Of a stretch of 64,000 nt of DNA, positions 10,201 through 18,027 are shown one piece after another (the first letter of the stretch is position 1; each line of letters begins with the position of its first letter). The stretch comes from Streptomyces sp. MRC013 (GTDB taxonomy: Bacteria > Actinomycetota > Actinomycetes > Streptomycetales > Streptomycetaceae): the NCBI RefSeq assembly GCF_023614235.1, contig NZ_CP094264.1, forward strand, positions 1,178,001-1,242,000. The letters are read 5' to 3'. The position numbers and the translations under genes are program-made. Under the pieces are notes generated by a model. That model had not been told where the DNA came from, searched no databases, and saw nothing but the letters and a program-made list of their open reading frames with translations.

Positions 10201-10886
10201 CCGCGCCGGTCCCGCGCCCGGACTTCGGCGCCCCACGCCGGCCGGCCGGCAGCCTGCCGCCCGCCACCGGTCCCGACGACGGTCGCACCCCGCTGTACGA
10301 CACGCTGGAGACCGACTGGTTCCGCAACCAGCAGGGGGGCGGGAACGCCCCGCAGGAGCCGGCGCGGAGCCAGGGGCCGGACCCGCGGCAGGACCGCCCC
10401 GCCGACGGGCCCCACCCGGCGTACGACCGGACGGCGCCCACCCCGGTCGTACCGCCGCAGCAGTTCGCGCCGCCCCTGCGACCCGCGCACGGCCGCCCGG
10501 CCCCGGCGATGCCCCAGCAGCGCGCCGACCAGGACCAGTACCGGGGCCCGGACGGCCAGGGCCAGGACTCCGGCACCGCTCCGGCGGGCTGGCGCACGAC
10601 GCCCAACGACGAACTGGTCCGCCAGGCGGAGCGCGTGCGCAAGCCCGCGGCCGGCGGCGTCACCACCTCCGGCCTGCCCCGACGGGTTCCGCGCGCCAAC
10701 CTGGTGCCGGGCACGGCGCAGGAACAGCCACTCCAGTCCGGTCCGCAGGTCTCCCGGGCACCCGACGACGTACGGGGCCGCCTGACCAACCTGCGGCGTG
10801 GTATCCAGCAGGGACGTCAGGCCGGGTCCGGTAACACCGGTAGTTTCCAGGTCGGCCCCACTCACCAGCAGGAGCGTGAGTTTTGA
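7251..10886 (+). CDS. cvnA: Conservon sensor: nitrate-sensor-domain histidine-kinase-like membrane protein (CvnA)
   Basis: A 1211-residue membrane protein, first gene of a conservon. Domains in order: basic Ala/Gly-rich cytoplasmic tail (1-90); membrane segment about 105-125; extracytoplasmic helical sensing domain of the nitrate/nitrite-sensor type (about 126-415); second membrane segment about 417-440; HAMP (about 440-500); a helical stretch with QRQLSLISELE in place of a canonical His-phosphoacceptor box; GHKL ATPase (about 570-745) with N-box LLAELLENATSF and G-box GLFVVGRL; then a long Gly/Pro/Gln-rich disordered tail. The last 80 residues carry SGLPRRVPRANL and PQVSRAPDDVRGRL, shared with the second CvnA. 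Conservon sensors are proposed to act with CvnB, C and D as a GPCR-like complex at the membrane (established for the family in outline). The stop overlaps cvnB by 4 nt. Confidence 0.93.
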   Translation: MQGRFKRDGSAAAEQEPRGGTDRGSSPQHTHDPGPAAAGGRATGAAAGSEAAGGGKGAKPGRRDKAGRSAKPGRSAKAGKEPKAAVPGETGSRIALRNWRISTRLVSLLALPVVAATSLGGLRIQESMENMEQLDHMQLLTKLTREAHHLAQALQQERDQSAGPIANDTPLTDFKIKDPRDKTDAAQRAFLDATQEIGDTQDDEALASIRANVTQIANQVIGLGVIRQEAYKDQMTSATVGKYNRLIESLLTLSQDMAQATNNPEMIKRTRALAAFSSAKEYASIQRAIIAAALPKSTSEKAVMNENDRQYAEDARVNENSALKSFGSIYESAGGDATDLLGPLTSGNPAIQAANQYADRVLGERNGLSRTPVRTYLDWTEEAETKLRAMETIEATLLGEMESKARELRQEAQRDAIINGALIILVLGVSLIGAFVVARSMITSLRRLQDTATKVAQERLPQLVKQLSEADPQDVDTSVESVGVHSRDEIGKVAAAFDDVHREAVRLAAEQALLRGNVNAMFTNLSRRSQGLIQRQLSLISELESREADPDQLSSLFKLDHLATRMRRNGENLLVLAGEEPGRRWTRPVPLVDVLRAAASEVEQYERIELASVPATEVAGRVVNDLVHLLAELLENATSFSSPQTKVRVTGHALPDGRVLVEIHDTGIGLSPEDLAAINERLASPPTVDVSVSRRMGLFVVGRLSLRHGIRIQLRPSDSGGTTALVMLPVDVTQGGKRPGGPGGPGGLPQGGPGRTAVGQGGAPGGGRSGPGGSGQGAAPQNRLAAGLSGGRGQTGPGGGARPALPGREEPGDRPGGTQDGGLFGGPQGGQPGRSGLQQDDPGRSARFPDAYEDQGGQGQQAGPVQDGIPTRSDVWQSGRAPQSGQEQQLPPPGGPRAELPGGPQLPAPPRSGGWGGDRNAPRSPLDTPRGHEEHEATGRHASPRTDHPDPGSTAGFPRPAFDVPHPDTGGPQGGQAPQDPSATAPVPRPDFGAPRRPAGSLPPATGPDDGRTPLYDTLETDWFRNQQGGGNAPQEPARSQGPDPRQDRPADGPHPAYDRTAPTPVVPPQQFAPPLRPAHGRPAPAMPQQRADQDQYRGPDGQGQDSGTAPAGWRTTPNDELVRQAERVRKPAAGGVTTSGLPRRVPRANLVPGTAQEQPLQSGPQVSRAPDDVRGRLTNLRRGIQQGRQAGSGNTGSFQVGPTHQQEREF

Positions 10887-11305
10887 GCGCGATGAGCCAG
10901 GCGGCGCAGAATCTGAACTGGTTGATCACCAGCTTCGTGGACAACACCCCCGGGGTGTCGCACACGGTGGTGGTCTCCGCCGACGGACTCCTGCTGGCGA
11001 TGTCCGAGGGGTTCCCGCGTGACCGTGCCGACCAGCTGGCCGCCGTCGCGTCCGGTCTGACGTCGCTGACCGCGGGGGCGTCCCGGATCTTCGAGGGCGG
11101 TCCGGTCAACCAGACCGTGGTGGAGATGGAGCGCGGCTTCCTCTTCATCATGTCCATCTCGGACGGCTCCTCCCTGGCCGTCCTGGCCCACCCGGACGCC
11201 GACATCGGTCTCGTCGGCTGCGAGATGGCGCTTCTCGTGGACCGCGCGGGCAGCGTCCTGACCCCGGACCTCCGCGCGGAGCTCCAGGGAAGCCTGCTCC
11301 ACTAA
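10883..11305 (+). CDS. cvnB: Conservon roadblock/LC7-domain protein (CvnB)
   Basis: A 140-residue roadblock/LC7 protein (MSQAAQNLNWLITSFVDNTPG). These are small dimers that bind Ras-like GTPases and regulate them. The TTG start at 10883 overlaps the cvnA stop by 4 nt and has GGAG 8 nt upstream; it corresponds exactly to the GTG start of the second copy. An alternative ATG is 9 nt further in. By eye it differs from the copy at 16101-16523 at only 7 of 423 bases, giving three internal residue changes (Ser/Asn, Cys/Tyr and terminal His/Asn) plus one near the N-terminus (Ala/Pro). Confidence 0.95.
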   Translation: MSAMSQAAQNLNWLITSFVDNTPGVSHTVVVSADGLLLAMSEGFPRDRADQLAAVASGLTSLTAGASRIFEGGPVNQTVVEMERGFLFIMSISDGSSLAVLAHPDADIGLVGCEMALLVDRAGSVLTPDLRAELQGSLLH

Positions 11306-11437
11306 CCCGGCCGGGCGGGTGCGCCCCTCCGTACCCGCCCCGGCCCTGTGTCATCTACCCGCCGGCCGCCTCATCCGGCCCCCCACCGGCCCAGTCAGAC
11401 GGCACGCAGACCACCTGCTGTCACGACCGGAGGACTC

Positions 11438-11848
11438 ATGACCCCGCCCCCCGCCTCTCACGATCCGTACGGTGCGTCGTTCGACGACGCCTCGTACGGG
11501 CACGAAGGCGATCAGCCGCTGGTCCGCCCCTACGCGATGACCGGCGGCCGGACCCGGCCCCGGTACCAGCTCGCCATCGAGGCGCTGGTCTCCACCACGG
11601 CCGACCCGGCACACCTCGCCGGGCTGCTCCCCGAGCACCAGCGGATCTGCCACCTCTGCCGTGAGGTGAAGTCGGTGGCCGAGGTGTCGGCGCTGCTGTC
11701 GATGCCGCTCGGCGTGGCCCGGATCCTCGTCGCCGACCTGGCGGAGGCGGGCATGGTGGCGATCCACCAGCCAGGAAACGGAGAGGCCGGCGGCACGCCG
11801 GACGTGACACTGCTCGAAAGGGTGCTCAGTGGACTTCGCAAGCTCTAG
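11438..11848 (+). CDS. cvnC: Conservon DUF742 protein (CvnC)
   Basis: A 136-residue DUF742 protein with a helix-turn-helix-like core (VAEVSALLSMPLGVARILVADLAEAG). It begins with a variable N-terminus, then the conserved LVRPYAMTGGRTRPRYQLAIEALV. The ATG at 11438 has GGAGG 4 nt before it; an upstream in-frame start at 11348 lacks a good ribosome site. Role: partner of CvnA/CvnD in the conservon complex; biochemical function is not established. Its last 20 nt overlap cvnD. The final 48 bases are identical to the other cvnC, while the N-terminal half differs. Confidence 0.93.
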   Translation: MTPPPASHDPYGASFDDASYGHEGDQPLVRPYAMTGGRTRPRYQLAIEALVSTTADPAHLAGLLPEHQRICHLCREVKSVAEVSALLSMPLGVARILVADLAEAGMVAIHQPGNGEAGGTPDVTLLERVLSGLRKL

Positions 11849-12410
11849 CGGCGGTGCGGCCCGCTCAACCACCAGCGCGAAGATCGTGGTGGCGGGCGGC
11901 TTCGGCGTGGGCAAGACCACGTTCGTCGGCGCCGTCTCGGAGATCAACCCGCTGCGTACCGAGGCCGTCATGACCTCCGCCTCCGCAGGCATCGACGACC
12001 TCACCCACACCGGCGACAAGACCACCACCACCGTCGCCATGGACTTCGGCCGGATCACCCTCGACCAGGACCTGATCCTCTACCTCTTCGGCACCCCCGG
12101 ACAAGACCGCTTCTGGTTCATGTGGGACGACCTCGTACGCGGCGCCATCGGCGCCGTCGTCCTCGTCGACACCCGACGCCTCGCCGACTGCTTCCCCGCC
12201 GTCGACTACTTCGAAAACAGCGGCCTGCCCTTCGTCATCGCCCTCAACGGCTTCGACGGACACCAGCCCTACACCCCCGACGAAGTACGCGAAGCACTCC
12301 AGATCGGCCCCGACACCCCCATCATCACCACCGACGCCCGCCACCGCGCCGACGCCAAAAGCGCCCTCATCACCCTCGTCGAACACGCCCTCATGGCACG
12401 ACTGAAGTAG
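11829..12410 (+). CDS. cvnD: Conservon Ras-like GTPase (CvnD)
   Basis: A 193-residue small GTPase. P-loop GGFGVGKTTFVGAV is near residue 20, the G3 region is TPGQDRFWFMWDD, and G4 is LNGFD, a variant of the NKxD guanine-specificity motif. CvnD acts as the switch of the conservon complex, with CvnB as probable regulator. GTG start overlaps cvnC by 20 nt. The protein equals the CvnD at 17121-17702 except for the final residue (Lys here, Arg there), and the DNA is identical up to the last two codons. Many GAA, CGA and GCA codons occur near the 3' end, less typical of neighbours. Confidence 0.96.
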   Translation: MDFASSSGGAARSTTSAKIVVAGGFGVGKTTFVGAVSEINPLRTEAVMTSASAGIDDLTHTGDKTTTTVAMDFGRITLDQDLILYLFGTPGQDRFWFMWDDLVRGAIGAVVLVDTRRLADCFPAVDYFENSGLPFVIALNGFDGHQPYTPDEVREALQIGPDTPIITTDARHRADAKSALITLVEHALMARLK

Positions 12411-12496
12411 GCGCCCGGAAGCGCGCGGGAGGGGCCTACCCGGCAGACCGGTCGCCAAGTAGGCGCACGCACCGGATAGTTGCCCTGAGCGCTCGA

Positions 12497-12530
12497 CGGG
12501 CGGGCTGTGTCGTCTGACACGGCCCGCCCG
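12497..12530 (+). terminator. Terminator after the first conservon
   Basis: A 15-bp hairpin: cgggcgggc (12497-12505) and gtgtc pair with gacac and gcccgcccg (12522-12530) around a GTCT loop. It lies 87 bp after the cvnD stop and separates the two conservons into two transcription units. Confidence 0.7.
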
Positions 12531-12800
12531 CGCGTTCATAACGTTTCGACAGAGAATTGCGAACTCTCCGACACGACACGCAGCCGTATGGTGCCACTGC
12601 GCTCACACGGACTCCGCCTTTTGACGCACCATGCACCTTATATCCGTTTCTCTCGTTGTGCAGACCGCCGACGATCACTCGATCGGGCTGTTTGGAACGC
12701 GGCCGCTTTACGTGCTGCAATGCACGAACTCCTGAGTATTACGGCTCTGAAGCAGAAGAACGGCACATCGAGGTGCCGACGCCGAGAGGTTGTTGGTCGA
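12531..12800. other. Promoter-containing gap before the second conservon
   Basis: No gene is supported. The segment is markedly richer in A/T than the flanks (for example 12540-12780) and must hold the promoter and ribosome site of the second cvnA. An ORF can be drawn through it in frame with the downstream part of cvnA, but its translation is unlike any CvnA N-terminus. Confidence 0.5.
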
Positions 12801-15800
12801 GTGAGGCGAAGCACGAAAAACGCCGCGGAGCAGCAGGCACGGGGGAACTTCACCCCGCCGCCGCGCACGGCGGTGCCGCCCGCGGACGCGCCCGCGACAC
12901 CCCCGGCCGGCCGCGCCCCCGCCGGTGGCAGCCCCAGCCGGTTCTCCCCCGCAACTGGCACGTGGCGACGCGCCTGAACGCCATCCTCCTGGTGCCCGTG
13001 CTGGTCGGCCTGGTGATGGGCGGCTTCCAGGTGAGCGCCTCCATCGACACCTGGAGGAAGGCGCGGAACGCGGAGAGGACCGCGATCATCGTGCGGGCCG
13101 CCTCCGAGTACGGCCAGGCGCTGCTCAACGAACGCGACCTCACCGCGGAGCCGCTGCTCACCGCCAAGAGCGAGGACGACCGGAAGGCGAACGCCGTCGT
13201 CGACGCGTACGCCACCACGGACGCCGCGAAGCAGGAGTTCGACGAGGCCGTCCGCACCCTGCCCCCCGGCCAGGGCCTGGAGCGCCGCCTCGAACTGTTC
13301 CGCAAGGAGGAGCCCCAGCTCCAGGCCCTGCGGAAGGCCGCGTACACCAAGCTCCTGGACCCGGTGAAGACCGAAGAGGGCTACACCAAGGTCCAGCACG
13401 TGCTCATGGAGTTCTCCAACGAGCTCGGTCTGGGCGCGGACAACGTCACGAGCTTCGGCCGCACCGTCTACGCCGTCCAGCTCGCCAAGGCCGCCGAGTC
13501 GCTGCAGCGCTCGATCGGCATGCACCTGCTGCTCCGGCCCAGCGGGGACGACGAGGTCTTCAAGACCCAGTCCAAGGCCTTCAACTCCTACAAGTACCTG
13601 GAGAACATCGCCGTCGCCGAGTTCGTCTCCAGCGGTACGCAGGAGGACGTCGACCGGCTCAGCGAGATCATGACCCGCAAGGCGCAGGACGGCGCGAGGG
13701 AGTTCACCGCCGCGGGCGTGCAGCCGCCGGTCGCCGAGACGGCCACGGGCGAGAAGTCGGTCTTCGAGGGCATGGCCAACGAGATCGGCAAGGCCGAGGA
13801 CGCCGGCGACATCAGGGCGCTGATCAAGCGCAGGCAGGGCGGGGTCACCCCCGAGACCTGGATGGCCGTGTCCACCGGCAAGTTCGAGGGGTACGCCGAG
13901 GTCGAGGAGGAGCTGCTCGCGAAGACGATCGGCGAGGCCACCCGGATCGCCGACGAGGCCCGGACGGACGCGTTCGTCAACGGCGGCGTCGTCGTGGTCT
14001 CGCTGCTCGCCGCCTTCGTCCTGGCCGGCCTCATGGCGCACCAGATGAGCCGTTCCATGCGCAGCCTGCGCCACGCCGCGCTGGGCGTCGCCGAGCAGCG
14101 CCTGCCGATGCTGGTCGACCAGCTGTCGCGGACCGACCCGGGCAAGGTGGACACCCGTGTCGAGCCGATCCCGATCGACACGCACGACGAGATCGGCGAG
14201 GTGGCGCGCGCCTTCGACCACGTCCACCGCGAGGCGGTCCGCCTCGCCGCCGAGCAGGCCCTGCTGCGGGGCAACGTCAACGCGATCTTCACCAACCTCT
14301 CGCGGCGCAACCAGTCGCTGATCGAGGGCCAGCTGACGCTGATCACGGACCTGGAGAACAACGAGGCCGACCCGGACCAGCTGGAGAACCTCTTCAAGCT
14401 GGACCACCTGGCCACGCGCATGCGCCGCAACGGCGAGAACCTGCTCGTCCTCGCCGGCGAGGAGCCGGGCCGCCGCTGGGACCAGCCGGTCCCGCTGGTC
14501 GACGTCATGCGCGCCGCCGTCTCCGAGGTGGAGCAGTACGAACGCGTCGAGCTGTCGGGCATCCCCGAGGCGGAGATCCACGGCCAGGCCGTGACCGACC
14601 TCGTGCACCTGCTCGCCGAGCTGCTGGAGAACGCCACCACCTTCTCGTCGCCGCAGACCAAGGTGCGCGTCACCGCGACGCGGCTGCCCGACGGCCGGGT
14701 GATGGTCGAGATCCACGACAAGGGCATCGGCCTCACCGCCGAGGACTTCGCGGACATCAACCACAAGCTGGCCAACCCGCCGACGGTGGACGTCGCGGTC
14801 TCCCAGCGCATGGGCCTCTTCGTGGTCGGCCGCCTCGCCGACCGGCACGGCATCCGCGTCCAGCTGCGCCCCTCGGGCGAGCAGGCCGGCACGACGTCGC
14901 TGGTCATGCTGCCGGACGCGATCACCCGCGGTGGCGGCGGCGAGCCGCCGGAGGAGGACTTCACGGTCTCCCAGATCATCCCGGAGCAGCAGGCGTACGA
15001 GGCGGTCCCGATGCGGACCGCCGCGGAGCTCGGCTTCGACGACTCCCGCTACGAGCCGCAGCAGGACGGCGCCGCGCTGGACCCGGTGAGCCGCTCCCTG
15101 ATGCGCAAGGACCGCCGTGCCGCGCTCGGCGCGCAGCTCCAGGCCGCGACGCCGGCCGACGGCCGGGAGCAGGAGCGGTACGAGGACGGCTACGAGACCC
15201 CGTACGGGCGGCAGGACGCCCTGCAGGCCCACCCGCCCGGCGGGTACGCCCAGCAGCAGTCCGGTCACGACGGCCTCCGGGCCCGGCAGGAAGGCCACCC
15301 GGGCGACGGCCGGGGCCACGGCGACGGGTACCGGGACGAGACCCTCGACGCCGGGGGCGAGTACCGCGGCGGGTACTCCGGCGACGGCTACGCCCACGAC
15401 GGCGGACATGCCGCCGGCGAGTACTCCGGGACCGTGTATCCGGAGGGCGGCTTCACCGACCGGAGCGCCGGACAGCCGTCGTACGGAGGCCACGTCGAGG
15501 CCTGGCCCGACCAGGCCGGGTGGCAGGCCCAGGAGGCGTACCGGGGCGGCTACGGCGGCGGTCACGCGGGCGATTCGGAATCTGCCCGGGACGCTCCCGC
15601 GAACGGTCCGGACCGCGTAGGCTTCGACCGGCCGGGTTCTGTGCCGACCGCCGGGCACGAGCTGACCGGTGCGGGGCTGCCGCGCCGCGGCAGCCTGCGG
15701 CCGGACGGGGGCCGGGAGCACCAGCAGGACACTCCGGGCCAGCCGTCCCAGCCGGTCCGGCAGGCTCCCCAGAGCGACGCGGACGACTCCGGCGCCTGGC

Positions 15801-16099
15801 GTTCGGCGAACGACGAACGCTGGCAGCGGGCCGGGAAGCTCAAGGAGCCGAAGGCCGGCGGGGTCACGGCCTCCGGGCTGCCCCGGCGGGTCCCCAGGGC
15901 GAACCTGATCGAGGGGACCGCGGAGCAGACCCCGCGGGGCGGCCCGCAGGTCTCCCGCGCCCCCGAGGACGTCCGCGGCAGGTTGAGCAACCTGCGGCGC
16001 GGTGTCCAGCGGGGGCGCAGCGCCGGGGCGGAGATGAACGGATCGGCCACTTACGATCGACACAGTGGTCCGGGTAGTACCTACAACCAGGAGCGTTAG
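12801..16099 (+). CDS. cvnA: Second conservon sensor (CvnA), apparently frameshifted near the N-terminus
   Basis: A second nitrate-sensor/HAMP/GHKL sensor, about 1099 residues if one base is restored. From GTG 12801 the frame reads VRRSTKNAAEQQARGNFTPP, a plausible CvnA start. At the C-run 12946-12950 the frame breaks: SRFSP must continue as RNWHVATRLNAILL, which needs six C instead of five. After that come membrane segments near residues 61 and 393, HAMP, N-box LLAELLENATTF, G-box GLFVVGRL, a long Gly/Gln/Tyr-rich tail, and SGLPRRVPRANL with PQVSRAPEDVRGRL. The tail also contains a second GLPRR. If the frameshift is real, translation could restart at GTG 12962, just before the first membrane segment. 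It differs widely from the first CvnA, unlike cvnB and cvnD. A GAGAGG lies 11 nt upstream of the GTG. Confidence 0.85.
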
Positions 16100-16100
16100 T

Positions 16101-16523
16101 GTGAGCCCGATGAGCCAGGCGGCGCAGAATCTGAACTGGTTGATCACCAATTTCGTGGACAACACCCCCGGGGTGTCGCACACGGTGGTGGTCTCCGCCG
16201 ACGGACTCCTGCTGGCGATGTCCGAGGGGTTCCCGCGTGACCGTGCCGACCAGCTGGCCGCCGTCGCGTCCGGTCTGACGTCGCTGACCGCGGGGGCGTC
16301 CCGGATCTTCGAGGGCGGTCCGGTCAACCAGACCGTGGTGGAGATGGAGCGCGGCTTCCTCTTCATCATGTCCATCTCGGACGGCTCCTCCCTGGCCGTC
16401 CTGGCCCACCCGGACGCCGACATCGGTCTCGTCGGCTACGAGATGGCGCTTCTCGTGGACCGCGCGGGCAGCGTCCTGACCCCGGACCTCCGCGCGGAGC
16501 TCCAGGGAAGCCTGCTCAACTAG
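16101..16523 (+). CDS. cvnB: Second conservon roadblock/LC7-domain protein (CvnB)
   Basis: A 140-residue roadblock/LC7 protein, nearly identical to the one at 10883-11305 (7 base differences seen by eye). GTG start at 16101 with GGAG 7 nt upstream, immediately after the cvnA stop at 16097-16099. Expected to dimerise and bind the CvnD GTPase. The near-identity beside a strongly diverged cvnA suggests recent homogenisation of the two copies. Confidence 0.95.
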   Translation: MSPMSQAAQNLNWLITNFVDNTPGVSHTVVVSADGLLLAMSEGFPRDRADQLAAVASGLTSLTAGASRIFEGGPVNQTVVEMERGFLFIMSISDGSSLAVLAHPDADIGLVGYEMALLVDRAGSVLTPDLRAELQGSLLN

Positions 16524-16544
16524 CAGGGGAACGTGCGTTCAACT

Positions 16545-16568
16545 CCACCGCACTCTAAGGTGCGGTGG
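16545..16568 (+). other. Hairpin inside the second conservon, between cvnB and cvnC
   Basis: A perfect 9-bp inverted repeat (ccaccgcac / gtgcggtgg, loop tctaag) 21 bp after the cvnB stop. No T-run follows, so it may be an RNA stability or processing element rather than a terminator. The first conservon has no obvious counterpart in its cvnB-cvnC gap. Confidence 0.45.
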
Positions 16569-16618
16569 CGCGGCTCCACAGGAACACGGGCCGATGAACG
16601 GCAGCATGAGGAGGAAAA

Positions 16619-17140
16619 GTGGCTACACCCCCGGGCGGACACCACCCGTACGACGATGGTGCGCACCAGGTGCAGGGCGGCAACGCCTGGAACCACTACG
16701 ACTTCCCCTCTGTGCCGGGCGGACGGGGATACCGGCAGCCGCAGGCACCGCGCAGCCGGCCGGTGCGGCAGCACCGCCCGGAGCCGGCCGCGAGCGCCCA
16801 CAACCCGCTGGTCCGCCCCTACGCGATGACCGGCGGCCGGACCCGGCCCCGGTACCAGCTCGCCATCGAGGCGCTGGTCTCCACCACGGCCGACCCGTCG
16901 CGGTTGTACGGGCAGTTGCCCGAGCACCAGCGGATCTGCCGGCTGTGCTTCGAGATCAAGTCGGTGGCCGAGATCTCGGCGCTCCTCTCCATCCCCCTCG
17001 GCGTGGCCCGGATCCTCGTCGCCGACCTGGCCGAGGCCGGACTCGTCGCCATCCATCAGCCCGGCGGTGACGAGGCCGCCGGAGGCCAGCCAGACGTGAC
17101 ACTGCTCGAAAGGGTGCTCAGTGGACTTCGCAAGCTCTAG
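16619..17140 (+). CDS. cvnC: Second conservon DUF742 protein (CvnC)
   Basis: A 173-residue DUF742 protein. The N-terminal 60 residues are a variable, disordered stretch (HHPYDDGAHQVQGG and so on) absent from the first CvnC. Then the conserved LVRPYAMTGGRTRPRYQLAIEALV core and the HTH-like IPLGVARILVADLAEAG follow. GTG start at 16619 has AGGAGG about 5 nt upstream. The 3' end overlaps cvnD by 20 nt, and its last 48 bases are identical to the first copy. Confidence 0.93.
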   Translation: MATPPGGHHPYDDGAHQVQGGNAWNHYDFPSVPGGRGYRQPQAPRSRPVRQHRPEPAASAHNPLVRPYAMTGGRTRPRYQLAIEALVSTTADPSRLYGQLPEHQRICRLCFEIKSVAEISALLSIPLGVARILVADLAEAGLVAIHQPGGDEAAGGQPDVTLLERVLSGLRKL

Positions 17141-17702
17141 CGGCGGTGCGGCCCGCTCAACCACCAGCGCGAAGATCGTGGTGGCGGGCGGCTTCGGCGT
17201 GGGCAAGACCACGTTCGTCGGCGCCGTCTCGGAGATCAACCCGCTGCGTACCGAGGCCGTCATGACCTCCGCCTCCGCAGGCATCGACGACCTCACCCAC
17301 ACCGGCGACAAGACCACCACCACCGTCGCCATGGACTTCGGCCGGATCACCCTCGACCAGGACCTGATCCTCTACCTCTTCGGCACCCCCGGACAAGACC
17401 GCTTCTGGTTCATGTGGGACGACCTCGTACGCGGCGCCATCGGCGCCGTCGTCCTCGTCGACACCCGACGCCTCGCCGACTGCTTCCCCGCCGTCGACTA
17501 CTTCGAAAACAGCGGCCTGCCCTTCGTCATCGCCCTCAACGGCTTCGACGGACACCAGCCCTACACCCCCGACGAAGTACGCGAAGCACTCCAGATCGGC
17601 CCCGACACCCCCATCATCACCACCGACGCCCGCCACCGCGCCGACGCCAAAAGCGCCCTCATCACCCTCGTCGAACACGCCCTCATGGCACGACTGCGGT
17701 GA
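17121..17702 (+). CDS. cvnD: Second conservon Ras-like GTPase (CvnD)
   Basis: A 193-residue small GTPase with P-loop GGFGVGKTT, TPGQDRFWFMWDD and LNGFD in the G4 position. Identical in protein to the CvnD at 11829-12410 except the last residue (Arg). Bases 17093-17696 match 11801-12404 exactly by eye. GTG start overlaps cvnC by 20 nt. If both copies are real, the two sensors would share the same GTPase product. Confidence 0.96.
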   Translation: MDFASSSGGAARSTTSAKIVVAGGFGVGKTTFVGAVSEINPLRTEAVMTSASAGIDDLTHTGDKTTTTVAMDFGRITLDQDLILYLFGTPGQDRFWFMWDDLVRGAIGAVVLVDTRRLADCFPAVDYFENSGLPFVIALNGFDGHQPYTPDEVREALQIGPDTPIITTDARHRADAKSALITLVEHALMARLR

Positions 17703-17741
17703 GTGCGCCGCTCCGCCGCGCGGCGGAGCGGCCCCCGAGAA

Positions 17742-17789
17742 CGCGGGAGGACCCCGCACCCGTGCTCTTGGGTGCGGGGTCCTCCCGCG
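17742..17789. terminator. Bidirectional terminator between cvnD and accE
   Basis: A perfect 20-bp stem (17742-17761 with 17770-17789), 8-nt loop gtgctctt. It lies between convergent genes, 40 bp after cvnD and 19 bp after the accE stop, so it probably serves both. Confidence 0.8.
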
Positions 17790-17807
17790 CGTACGGGCGG
17801 CGGGGCG

Positions 17808-18015
17808 TCAGCCCTGCCAGGAGTGCGGCGCCCGGAAGCCGGACTGGCGTTCCAGACGGCGCCAGCCGGCCGCGGAGCGGGCGCGGTGCGCCGGGGCCGC
17901 GGAGCGGGCGCCCGCGCGGGCCAGGATGACGGCGGTGAGGGCGGCGAGCTCCTCGGGGGCGGCATGGCCCCTCTCGACCCTGAGGAGGGAGGCGTCTGCC
18001 GGGGGGTGTGGTCAC
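17808..18015 (-). CDS. accE: Acyl-CoA carboxylase epsilon subunit, apparently frameshifted at its start
   Basis: The small epsilon subunit of an actinobacterial acyl-CoA carboxylase, expected about 68 residues. The long readable part is VERGHAAPEELAALTAVILA, then an Arg/Ala-rich linker, WRRLERQSGF and the end HSWQG, all typical of AccE/PccE. From the natural GTG at 18015 (VTTPP) the frame is lost at the G6 run 18001-18006; five G would give VTTPPADASLLRVE and join the rest. The feature is 208 nt, one more than a multiple of three. It follows accB by 12 bp in one operon. The epsilon subunit stimulates the beta subunit of these complexes (established knowledge). Confidence 0.85.
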
Positions 18016-18027
18016 GGGTTCTCCTCG

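Noticed and set aside
12557..12800. N-terminal extension of the second cvnA in the frame of its main part
   Set aside because: The translation (MRTLRHDTQPYG...) has no resemblance to CvnA N-termini, crosses the A/T-rich promoter region, and the alternative frame from GTG 12801 reads as a proper CvnA start.
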